A stretch of DNA of 64,000 bases from positions 62,001 to 126,000 of the forward strand of contig NZ_CAMYMK010000002.1 of NCBI RefSeq assembly GCF_947259545.1, read 5' to 3'. This document shows, in pieces, positions 8,722-15,364 of the stretch; within the stretch, counting starts at the first letter, position 1; each line of letters starts with the position of its first letter. The stretch is from an uncultured Marinobacter sp. Lineage in GTDB: Bacteria; Pseudomonadota; Gammaproteobacteria; Pseudomonadales; Oleiphilaceae. The notes below the pieces were generated by a model. That model made no database searches. It had not been told where the DNA came from and saw only the letters and a program-made list of their open reading frames with translations. A program made the translations under genes and the position numbers.

Positions 8722-9543
8722 TCAGAACATCTCTACCCGAACCTCAACGGTCTGATTTTCCCTCTGGTCGCCGCCAACCTGATAGGTGATGCCGGAGCGG
8801 TTGCTGGTCTGCCTGCTTCGGGTGCTGCCAAGCTCGATCCATTGCCCGGGTTCCACCCGGCGAATGGTCATCAGAGCCTCGGTTTCATAGCCGGGTATAT
8901 CGTCCGCCGGGTCTTCCTCGAAGGAGACGATATTGAGCTCAATGGTTCGGTCGGAAATAACCTGCGGGCTGACCAGAAAGCCGCTGCGTGTCTCTATCTG
9001 TCCGAGGATGGCAGCGGGGTTACGCCCACCTCGAATGGCGATCGGGACTGTTCGCACCTGTCCGGAATGGATATGGGCTGACTGACCGTCCTGAACCACC
9101 AGGGTGCGCTCCTGATTGCGGCGAGTCGTCGTGACTCTGCGTTCAACGTTGGCACTGGCCTGGCCGTTGCTGATGGTGATATTGCCACCTCCGCTTTTGG
9201 CGTCCAGGTTGCTGCGGGTCCGCACGGTGATCCGCATCTGTACCGGGGCGACGTCCATGGTTTGCACCAGAGATCCAATTTCGTCCAACACCTCTGGCTC
9301 TCCGCGTACGATCATCTGCTGTCCCCTGGTGGTAATGGCAACCTGGCCATCGGGGTACAGCTCCCTGACTTGCGCGCCAACCTGTTCAGAGGAGCGGTTG
9401 TTGAGCTGGTAGGTACGGGCCTCTGGTGCTGCCAGTGCGGACAGGGGCATGACGAACAGGAACATCCAGAGGGCGATGATTGCTGACCCGTTCCGGGAGA
9501 CAGTCTGGTTGGTTTGTATCGCAGTCACGGCAAAAGATTCCAT
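8722..9543 (-). CDS. Exported secretin-N-domain-like protein, orphan
   Basis: About 273 residues from ATG at 9543; an upstream in-frame ATG at 9600 would add 19 unlikely residues. It has a signal segment (SAIIALWMFLFVMPLSALA, cleaved before APEAR). The mature part opens with RTYQLNNRSSEQVGAQVRELYPDGQVAITTRGQQMIVRGEPEVLDEIGSLVQTMD, which follows the N1/N3 short domain of type II/III secretins, including the 'repeat then MD' ending. After it comes a Gln/Arg/Thr-rich region and a beta-rich C-terminus with no secretin pore. It therefore looks like an isolated secretin-type periplasmic protein. No secretion genes are nearby. Function unknown. Confidence 0.7.
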   Translation of the reverse strand: MESFAVTAIQTNQTVSRNGSAIIALWMFLFVMPLSALAAPEARTYQLNNRSSEQVGAQVRELYPDGQVAITTRGQQMIVRGEPEVLDEIGSLVQTMDVAPVQMRITVRTRSNLDAKSGGGNITISNGQASANVERRVTTTRRNQERTLVVQDGQSAHIHSGQVRTVPIAIRGGRNPAAILGQIETRSGFLVSPQVISDRTIELNIVSFEEDPADDIPGYETEALMTIRRVEPGQWIELGSTRSRQTSNRSGITYQVGGDQRENQTVEVRVEMF

Positions 9544-9589
9544 CAAATTCGGGATTGCGGGTTGCAAAGCCGAAAACCGGAGGTATATA

Positions 9590-9736
9590 TTGAAAAGCAT
9601 GAAGACTACACACGCGACCTGTCAATTGAATGTTCTGAAAGCTTTCGGTGCGAAACCGGCAGCTGCGGTCGCTGCTGTGTTTTTCTGGTGGTTTGGTTAT
9701 GGCTTTTATTTTAGCCAGAGCCAGGGCCGCCCATAA
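9590..9736 (+). CDS. Aromatic-rich leader peptide upstream of DAHP synthase
   Basis: A short ORF ending with TAA at 9734-9736. GGAGGT at 9579-9584 is five bases from an in-frame TTG at 9590 (48 residues); ATG at 9599 (45 residues) is the alternative start. Codons at 9680-9712 read FFWWFGYGFYF: nine aromatic residues out of eleven, covering Phe, Trp and Tyr, the three end products of the pathway. This composition, followed by alternative hairpins and a terminator before an aromatic-biosynthesis gene, is the hallmark of an attenuation leader. The peptide itself probably has no function; its translation would sense charged tRNA-Phe, tRNA-Trp and tRNA-Tyr. Confidence 0.85.
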   Translation: MKSMKTTHATCQLNVLKAFGAKPAAAVAAVFFWWFGYGFYFSQSQGRP

Positions 9737-9836
9737 GATCTTCATCGACTGAATTACGAGGAAGGCAGCCCGGCAAAACCCAGGCTGCCACCGGACTCGA
9801 AAAAGCCCCGACTGGTAGCCCAGCCGGGGCTTTTTT
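9720..9836 (+). promoter_or_regulatory. Predicted transcription attenuator for DAHP synthase
   Basis: Hand pairing gives alternative structures. Segment 1 (9720-9727, GCCAGGGC, at the end of the leader ORF) can pair with segment 2 (9768-9774, GCCCGGC). Segment 2 (9764-9770, GGCAGCC) can instead pair with segment 3 (9783-9789, GGCTGCC). Segment 3 (9783-9790) can pair with 9813-9820 inside the terminator stem, with one G-U. A ribosome stalled in the aromatic codons leaves segment 1 free, so 1:2 forms, 3 blocks the terminator, and transcription continues. A ribosome at the stop codon covers segment 1, so 2:3 forms and the terminator folds. The logic fits feedback control, but no folding energies were computed. 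Confidence 0.65.
9803..9836 (+). terminator. Intrinsic terminator between leader peptide and DAHP synthase
   Basis: GCCCCG at 9805-9810 pairs with CGGGGC at 9825-9830; CTGG at 9812-9815 pairs with CCAG at 9820-9823 across one A/C mismatch, with loop TAGC. Six T residues follow at 9831-9836. It lies 31 bases before the DAHP synthase ATG, so it would stop transcription before the gene unless prevented. Confidence 0.85.
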
Positions 9837-9866
9837 GATTCTGACACAGGGAAACGGACAACTGAC

Positions 9867-10928
9867 ATGAACATGCCACTGAATATCGACACCCTGACTG
9901 ACGGGGCCAGCGCCGGGAATTCCACCGCCCCCAATCGCAGGGAAGAGATTCTTCCGACAGCGTCAGAGCTGAGGACCCGCCTGCCACTGGCACCTGCCGT
10001 GGAGCACCAGATCCTGCGCCAACGTGATGATATCCGCCGGGTACTTAACGGTGACGACCCGCGCACGCTGATTGTGATCGGGCCGTGCTCGATTCACGAT
10101 GAGGTGGCCGCGCTGGAGTACGCAGACAAGCTTAAGGAACTCGCAGCGTCTGTCAGCGACCGTTTCCTGATCGTGATGCGTGCCTACCTGGAAAAACCCA
10201 GAACCACCGTGGGCTGGAAAGGACTGTTGTACGATCCGGACCGTACCGGAGCCGGTAACCTCAACGACGGTCTGGTGCGGTCCCGCCGGCTGCTGTTGAA
10301 CCTGGCGGCAACCGGTCTGCCGCTGGCGACCGAAGCCCTCAGTCCATTCGCCATGGATTACCTTGGTGACCTGATCAGCTGGAGCGCTATTGGCGCCCGC
10401 ACCACGGAATCCCAGGTGCACCGGGAACTGGTCAGCGGTCTGCCGATGCCGGTGGGCTTCAAGAACGGCACGGATGGGGGCGTGACGGTGGCGATCAATG
10501 CGATGAAATCCGCTGCCCACCCGCACCACCACATGGGCATTGCCAGCACGGGCGCCCCGGCCATGATCACCACCGAGGGCAACCCGGATACCCATCTGGT
10601 CCTTCGGGGCGGACGAGGCATTACCAACTACGATGCCGACAGCATTGGCCAGGCCATTGAGTCACTGTCAGACGCTGGAGTGTCCACTGCCGTCATGGTG
10701 GACTGCAGTCACGATAATGCCTGCAAGCAGGCAGATCGTCAGCTGGATATTGCCCGGGAGGTCGTGGCCCAGCGAGCCGCCGGCAACAACTGCATTCGGG
10801 GCCTGATGCTGGAGAGCTTCCTGGAGCAGGGCCGCCAGAATGACGGCGCCGATCTCATATACGGTTGCTCCATTACCGACCCGTGTATTGGCTGGGCCCA
10901 GACGGAGGCTCTGATCCGCTCACTGTAG
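9867..10928 (+). CDS. 3-deoxy-7-phosphoheptulonate (DAHP) synthase, type I
   Basis: A 353-residue AroF/AroG/AroH-type enzyme. It condenses phosphoenolpyruvate and erythrose 4-phosphate in the first committed step of the shikimate pathway to Phe, Tyr and Trp. Visible marks: VIGPCSIHD (about 73-81), MRAYLEKPRTTVGWKG, GARTTESQVHRELVSGLPMPVGFKNGTDG, and VDCSHDNACK with the metal-binding His. Length and sequence match the family fully. Which isozyme it is, and whether Phe, Tyr or Trp inhibits it, cannot be read safely. A leader peptide and terminator upstream suggest attenuation, whereas E. coli uses the TyrR and TrpR repressors. Its 3' end overlaps the convergent LysE gene by 56 bases. Confidence 0.95.
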   Translation: MNMPLNIDTLTDGASAGNSTAPNRREEILPTASELRTRLPLAPAVEHQILRQRDDIRRVLNGDDPRTLIVIGPCSIHDEVAALEYADKLKELAASVSDRFLIVMRAYLEKPRTTVGWKGLLYDPDRTGAGNLNDGLVRSRRLLLNLAATGLPLATEALSPFAMDYLGDLISWSAIGARTTESQVHRELVSGLPMPVGFKNGTDGGVTVAINAMKSAAHPHHHMGIASTGAPAMITTEGNPDTHLVLRGGRGITNYDADSIGQAIESLSDAGVSTAVMVDCSHDNACKQADRQLDIAREVVAQRAAGNNCIRGLMLESFLEQGRQNDGADLIYGCSITDPCIGWAQTEALIRSL

Positions 10929-11544
10929 AAAACAGCAGCTGCCCGGCCAGCAACAACAGCACACCGCCCATCATCCGGTCGAGCCAGTGGCCGAATCGGT
11001 TAAAGCCGCGTCGTACCCTGGGCAGGGTGAAAAAGCTGGCCACCAGGGTGAACCACAGGCCCGTGGCCAGGGCCATATAAAGACCGTAGCTGGTTTGCAG
11101 CGCGATGGGGGTATCGGGACTGATCACCACGGAAAACAGTGATACGAAGAACAGGGTTGCCTTGGGGTTCAGAACATTGGTCAGGAATCCCAGCCTGAAC
11201 GCGGCAAAGCCACTTTGTGGCGATGCGTTGTCTGTTTCAACATGAATGCTGCCTGCCCGTGATCTTAGGCACTGCACCGCTATCCACGTCAGATACAGCG
11301 CACCAATGACCTTGAGAATAGTGAAAAGCAGCAACGACTGTTGAATGAGAATGCCAATCCCCAGCAGTGAATAGGTCACGTGCACAAGTATGCCAATGCC
11401 TATGCCGGCTGCGCTGAGCACGGCGTTGCGCCGACTCTGGCACAAAGCCTGGCGGAGCATGACCGCGAAGTCGGGCCCCGGGCTGGCAACCGCCAGCAGG
11501 TGGACGACGGCCACGGTCAGGAATTCGGCCCAGTAGGTCTGCAT
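10873..11544 (-). CDS. LysE/RhtB family amino-acid exporter
   Basis: A 223-residue inner-membrane protein with about six transmembrane segments. The family opening VAVVHLLAVASPGPDFAVMLRQAL contains the SPGPD motif, and FLTNVLNPKATLFF is the second signature. The start is ATG at 11544 with AGGAG upstream; the open frame continues to 12072, but that part is antisense to the flavoprotein gene and is not real. Exporters of this family pump out amino acids (Lys, Thr, homoserine) or related compounds; the substrate here is unknown. It is convergent with, and overlaps the end of, the DAHP synthase gene. Confidence 0.88.
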   Translation of the reverse strand: MQTYWAEFLTVAVVHLLAVASPGPDFAVMLRQALCQSRRNAVLSAAGIGIGILVHVTYSLLGIGILIQQSLLLFTILKVIGALYLTWIAVQCLRSRAGSIHVETDNASPQSGFAAFRLGFLTNVLNPKATLFFVSLFSVVISPDTPIALQTSYGLYMALATGLWFTLVASFFTLPRVRRGFNRFGHWLDRMMGGVLLLLAGQLLFSTVSGSEPPSGPSQYTGR

Positions 11545-11706
11545 GTTCTGTTCTCCTTGCCAATGCAGGACGTGATTGAAAAAAACTTGTTGGATGAAGG
11601 CAAGGATATAAGTGATGGTGAAAAATATCCTGTGCCAAGCGCAACTATTCCTGACGGCTATACTCACCAGAACCACTTTGACGGAGAACGGGCAGGAGAG
11701 GCAGTC

Positions 11707-13149
11707 ATGGAGATACGCAGGGTAGACGTTGCGATTATCGGGGCCGGCACTGCCGGCATGGGAGCTTATCGCGCGGCACGGAAACACACCGACAACCTGC
11801 TGCTGATTGAGGGCGGTCCTTTTGGCACCACCTGTGCTCGTGTTGGCTGCATGCCCAGCAAGTTGCTGATTGCCGCCGCAGACAGCGCCCATGGCATGGA
11901 GCTGGGGCCGGTTTTTGGTATCCATCCCGGCGGAGTGCAGGTTGATGGCAAGGCAGTGATGGATCGGGTCCGCAGTGAGCGCGACCGTTTTGTCGGTTTT
12001 GTCCGGGAGACCATTGATGAGATGCCGGAATCTCATCGCCTGAGCGGCCATGCCCGGTTCGTGGATACCCACCGCCTGATCGTTGATGAAAAAATTGAAG
12101 TAATCGCGGACCGGATTGTTCTGGCCACTGGCTCCCGACCCAATATTCCCGGATTTCTCGAAGAGGCCGAGGACCGGCTGGTGGTCAATGACGACGTGTT
12201 CGAGTGGAACGAGTTGCCGGCCTCGGTTGCGGTGTTCGGCCCGGGCATTATTGGCCTGGAACTGGGGCAGGCGCTTAGCCGGCTGGGCGTTCGTGTTCGC
12301 ATGTTCGGTGTCGGCGGCGCTGTTGGACCTATACGGGATGACCGCATCCGGGAGTACGCCCTGGAAACCTTCAGCCGTGACTTTCCGCTGGACCCGGATG
12401 CCAAGGTGAAAATCGTGAAGCGGACAGTCGACGGCGTCGAGATCACCTTTGTGGATAAATCAAAAGGCAAGGTGACTGAAACCTTTGACTATGTTTTGGC
12501 TGCAACCGGACGAAAAGCCAACGTTGATCATCTGGATATCCAGAATGCCGAGCTGGAGCTGGATGAACACGGTTCACCGCTGTTTAACCGATACACTCTA
12601 CAGTGTGGCGACAGTCATATTTTCATTGCCGGCGACGCCAATAACGATGCCCCGCTGCTTCACGAAGCCGCAGATGAGGGGCGCATTGCCGGTGATAACG
12701 CCGGGCGATACCCGGATGTCCGCGCGGGCTTGCGTCGCACGCCGCTGGCGGTGGTCTTTACCGACCCGCAGATAGCTACGGTGGGGCTGACCATTGATCA
12801 GGTGAATGAGCGTTGCAAGGGCTGTTTTGCCGTTGGCGAAGTGTCCTTTGAAGATCAGGGGCGCAGCCGGGTGATTGCCAGGAATAAAGGGTTGTTGCGG
12901 GTCTATGGTGAGCAGGGCAGTGGCCAGTTTCTTGGCGCGGAGATGTTTGGTCCGGCGGCTGAGCACATCAGCCACCTGCTGGCGTGGTCAGTCCAGCGGC
13001 GAATGACGGTGAGTGAGATGCTGGACATGCCGTTCTATCATCCGGTTATCGAGGAAGGAGTGAGAACGGCGTTGAGGGCGCTCAACCGCAACCTGAATAT
13101 CGGACCGGAGGTCATTACACGCTGCATGGACTGCGGTCCCGGGGGCTGA
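11707..13149 (+). CDS. Dihydrolipoamide dehydrogenase-like pyridine nucleotide-disulphide oxidoreductase
   Basis: A 480-residue class I flavoprotein disulphide reductase. It has the FAD-binding GAGTAGMGA (about 11-19), the redox-active disulphide in GTTCARVGCMPSKLL (CxxxxC, about 41-55), the NAD-binding VFGPGIIGLELG (about 178-189), a second FAD motif (SHIFIAGDANND) and a C-terminal dimerisation domain with the catalytic-base region FYHPVIEEGVRTAL (His-Pro). Lipoamide dehydrogenases usually have HAHPT there, so this is a variant. The gene is not next to any 2-oxo-acid dehydrogenase subunit, and the protein has an unusual CMDCG tail. A substrate other than lipoamide is possible. ATG at 11707 has AGGAGAGG upstream. 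Confidence 0.85.
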   Translation: MEIRRVDVAIIGAGTAGMGAYRAARKHTDNLLLIEGGPFGTTCARVGCMPSKLLIAAADSAHGMELGPVFGIHPGGVQVDGKAVMDRVRSERDRFVGFVRETIDEMPESHRLSGHARFVDTHRLIVDEKIEVIADRIVLATGSRPNIPGFLEEAEDRLVVNDDVFEWNELPASVAVFGPGIIGLELGQALSRLGVRVRMFGVGGAVGPIRDDRIREYALETFSRDFPLDPDAKVKIVKRTVDGVEITFVDKSKGKVTETFDYVLAATGRKANVDHLDIQNAELELDEHGSPLFNRYTLQCGDSHIFIAGDANNDAPLLHEAADEGRIAGDNAGRYPDVRAGLRRTPLAVVFTDPQIATVGLTIDQVNERCKGCFAVGEVSFEDQGRSRVIARNKGLLRVYGEQGSGQFLGAEMFGPAAEHISHLLAWSVQRRMTVSEMLDMPFYHPVIEEGVRTALRALNRNLNIGPEVITRCMDCGPGG

Positions 13150-13387
13150 TCACTGGTTGCGAGGGCTGGGTGCGGCGTGCCCAGATCTTCTCGTGAAAGA
13201 AGTAGGCGACGGTATTGATAGCCGGCTCCACCATGGCAATCAGACTGCCGATGAGAAGGTCGCCGGTCAGCAGAAAAGCCACACTGAACGCCACGGTGAA
13301 ATGGGTGATGGCAAAGGTGATCGTCTTTAATAGCGAATGGTCGCCGCTTGCTCCGTGGTCGTGGACAAACAATTTGAGCGCACCCAT
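13115..13387 (-). CDS. DUF2061 family small membrane protein
   Basis: A 90-residue protein with two hydrophobic segments (ITFAITHFTVAFSVAFLLTG and LIGSLIAMVEPAINTVAYFFHEKIW). The motif SLLKTITFAITHF and the ending AYFFHEKIWAR are characteristic of DUF2061 (chlorhexidine-resistance-like or PACE-neighbour small membrane proteins of unknown role). ATG at 13387 is preferred over TTG at 13393. Its last 35 bases overlap the convergent end of the flavoprotein gene. A Fur-box-like sequence lies about 45 bases upstream. Confidence 0.75.
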   Translation of the reverse strand: MGALKLFVHDHGASGDHSLLKTITFAITHFTVAFSVAFLLTGDLLIGSLIAMVEPAINTVAYFFHEKIWARRTQPSQPVISPRDRSPCSV

Positions 13388-13427
13388 GATCAACTCCGCT
13401 TATGAGATGTTTATGAGCCCATTTAAA

Positions 13428-13446
13428 GACAAATGATAATCACTGT
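13428..13446. promoter_or_regulatory. Fur-box-like sequence between DUF2061 and dps
   Basis: The core ATGATAATCAC at 13433-13443 matches ten of eleven positions of the centre of the Fur consensus (ATGATAATCAT). It lies between the divergent DUF2061 gene and dps and just upstream of the predicted dps promoter. Iron control of one or both genes is plausible because Dps stores iron. Single-site visual match only. Confidence 0.45.
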
Positions 13447-13461
13447 TAAATAAATTGTTCA

Positions 13462-13489
13462 TTGATCTTTGATAGGATCTGGCTATAAA
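13462..13489 (+). promoter_or_regulatory. Predicted sigma-70 promoter of dps
   Basis: TTGATC at 13462-13467 and TATAAA at 13484-13489, 16 bases apart. The dps start codon is at 13627, giving an untranslated leader of about 130 bases. Confidence 0.4.
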
Positions 13490-13626
13490 TAGGATTTGGT
13501 TTTGACCTTTTCAATGTCGATAGGTTAGTGCTATCGAAGGCATTGGGAGACTAAACTTCACTGATTTCAGTCTTTTGGCTTATATTTCAGCCAGATTTAC
13601 TTCATTAACTGTCAAGGAGGCATGTT

Positions 13627-14100
13627 ATGGGCAAAAATTTTATTGGACTGGACACGGAAAAAACCGAGCAGCTTGCCAACGCCCTGAACGATCTGCTGTC
13701 GAACTATCAGATCTTCTACATGAACGTTCGCGGCTATCACTGGAACATCAAGGGTGACAATTTCTTCGAATTGCACGTGAAGTTTGAGGAGCTCTACGAC
13801 GATCTGCTGCTGAAAATCGACGAGATTGCTGAGCGCGTGCTTACCCTCGGACATCGTCCGGCGCACGCTTACAGCACCTACATCGAGAAATCCGAGGTGC
13901 CTGAGCGCAAGGACGTCTCCGATGGCAAGGTGGCCATGGAGAACATTGTGGAAAGCTTCGCCAAACTGATTGGTAAGCAGCGCGAACTGTTGAGCCTCGC
14001 CGGAGATGCGGACGACGAAGGCACTGTTGCGCTGATGAGTGATTATATCTCGCAGCAGGAAAAAACGGTCTGGATGTACCGCAGTTATCTGGGGCAGTAA
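13627..14100 (+). CDS. dps: Dps family DNA-binding ferritin-like protein
   Basis: A 157-residue four-helix-bundle protein of usual Dps length. The ferroxidase-site pattern is clear: YHWNIKGDNFFELHVKFEELYDDL, with the His and Asp from one subunit and the Glu and Asp from the other. The family motif DEIAERVLTLGHRP follows. Dps dodecamers oxidise and store Fe(II) using peroxide and protect DNA in stress. The N-terminus is short (MGKNFIGLDTEKTEQLA) with few lysines, so DNA binding through an N-terminal tail may be weak. ATG at 13627 has AAGGAGG in good position. A strong terminator follows. Confidence 0.9.
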   Translation: MGKNFIGLDTEKTEQLANALNDLLSNYQIFYMNVRGYHWNIKGDNFFELHVKFEELYDDLLLKIDEIAERVLTLGHRPAHAYSTYIEKSEVPERKDVSDGKVAMENIVESFAKLIGKQRELLSLAGDADDEGTVALMSDYISQQEKTVWMYRSYLGQ

Positions 14101-14124
14101 TCCGTTTTCGGCACGTTGAGAAGG

Positions 14125-14151
14125 TGGCGGCCCTCGGGTCGCCATTTTTTT
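14125..14151 (+). terminator. Terminator after dps
   Basis: TGGCG at 14125-14129 pairs with CGCCA at 14140-14144 around a GC-rich centre (GCCCTCGGGT), followed by seven T residues. Confidence 0.85.
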
Positions 14152-14242
14152 GCCGGTTCGGTGAGCCTATCTTCGTTTCCTCGCACCAGTCACCAAACTG
14201 CCATAGATCATTAACAAATCGTTAATAAACCCTCTCCATAGT

Positions 14243-14279
14243 GTGATCACGAAATTCAACACCGATCAAACGTGATCAC
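14243..14279. promoter_or_regulatory. Two copies of palindrome GTGATCAC upstream of porin gene
   Basis: The perfect palindrome GTGATCAC occurs at 14243-14250 and again at 14272-14279, centres 29 bases apart (about three helical turns). The second copy ends 17 bases before the porin start codon. The arrangement suggests two operator sites for one regulator. It is not a good match to the Crp consensus. Confidence 0.5.
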
Positions 14280-14296
14280 TGATGGAGAACACACGA

Positions 14297-15286
14297 ATGA
14301 AAAAGCAGTTGCTGGCTCTGGCTATCGGTTCCATGGTTGTTGCGCCCTCCGTTGCGATGGCTGACAAGGGACCAATCGTTTACGGCAAAGCCAACGTGTC
14401 CTACGAAAACCAGGATAACGATGTAGAAGATGCCTGGAAGCTTCAGAGCAATGCCTCGCGCCTGGGTGTCAAAGGAGACCTGGATCTTGATTTCAACGAG
14501 ATCAAAGCGATCTACAAGGCAGAATTCGAAATCTCAATCGACGATGGTGACAAGGGCGGAGAAACCTTCAGCCAACGCAATATCTACGGCGGTTTTGCCC
14601 ACGACACCATGGGTACACTGATTGCCGGTAAATTTGATACACCGCTTAAAAAAGCTCAGGGCAAGGTTGACCAGTTCAACGACCTGCAGGGTGACATCAA
14701 GAACATCATGGCCGGCGAGAACCGCACCAGCAATATGGTGCAGTACAGCTCTCCCAGCTTCGCAGATGCGTTGTCCGTGAACGTGGCCTTGATTCCGGGT
14801 GAAGATCAGGAAGAAGGTACCGACGAGAATGGCATTGCCGACGCGGTCTCCAGTTCCATCGTATTTGATCAAGGCATGTTCTACGGTGCCCTTGCCTATG
14901 ATTCCGAGATTGAAGATGAACTGGTCGCTGATTCCACGATGGAAGGCAGGTTGAACATTCTTCGTGCCGCCGGGCTGGTTCGGCTCGACATGTTCGAGTT
15001 TGGCGCGTTGTACCAGCTGGCGGAAGAGGAGGACGGTGACGGTGAAGAAGACAGCTATCTGCTCAGTGGTGCCGTGAAGTTCGACCGGGTGAAACTGAAA
15101 GCCCAGTACGGCCTGACCAAAGCGGATCTGTCAGACGAAGAACTGACCCTTATTGGCGTTGGTGCTGATTACAAGCTTGCCAGTAAAAGCAAGGTTTACA
15201 CCTATTTCTCCCAGGTGAAACAAGACATCGGCGATCAGGAAGACACCACTTTCGGTGTGGGCTTTGAACACAAGTTCTCTATGTAA
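14297..15286 (+). CDS. Gram-negative general porin
   Basis: A 329-residue outer-membrane beta-barrel. Signal peptide MKKQLLALAIGSMVVAPSVAMA is cleaved before DKGPIVYGKANVSYE, the typical first strand of gammaproteobacterial trimeric porins. Later landmarks are SRLGVKGDLDL, GGFAHDTMGTLIAGKFDTPLKKAQGKVDQFND (constriction loop region) and the C-terminal TTFGVGFEHKFSM. The final residue is Met rather than the usual Phe. Start ATG at 14297 has GGAG nine bases upstream; the in-frame ATG at 14282 would add residues before the signal. Very acidic loops. Paired palindromes precede the gene and a strong terminator follows. Confidence 0.9.
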   Translation: MKKQLLALAIGSMVVAPSVAMADKGPIVYGKANVSYENQDNDVEDAWKLQSNASRLGVKGDLDLDFNEIKAIYKAEFEISIDDGDKGGETFSQRNIYGGFAHDTMGTLIAGKFDTPLKKAQGKVDQFNDLQGDIKNIMAGENRTSNMVQYSSPSFADALSVNVALIPGEDQEEGTDENGIADAVSSSIVFDQGMFYGALAYDSEIEDELVADSTMEGRLNILRAAGLVRLDMFEFGALYQLAEEEDGDGEEDSYLLSGAVKFDRVKLKAQYGLTKADLSDEELTLIGVGADYKLASKSKVYTYFSQVKQDIGDQEDTTFGVGFEHKFSM

Positions 15287-15329
15287 GACGGAAGTAAAGA
15301 AGCGCAGTATCGTGTTGGCGTCATTGTTT

Positions 15330-15355
15330 GCCGGGGCAATAGCCCCGGCTTTTTT
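15330..15355 (+). terminator. Terminator after porin gene
   Basis: GCCGGGGC at 15330-15337, loop AATA, GCCCCGGC at 15342-15349, then six T residues. Confidence 0.9.
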
Positions 15356-15364
15356 GTTGCAGCC

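Noticed and set aside
9449-9589. Longer upstream version of the aromatic leader ORF
   Set aside because: It would run antisense through the start of the secretin-N-like gene. GGAGGT at 9579-9584 places translation start at 9590 or 9599.
11545-12072. N-terminal extension of the LysE-type protein
   Set aside because: This part is antisense to the flavoprotein gene. The LysE family start with a ribosome-binding site is at 11544.
14243-14279. Crp site upstream of the porin
   Set aside because: GTGATCAC lacks the TGTGA-N6-TCACA spacing; kept only as an unknown palindrome pair.
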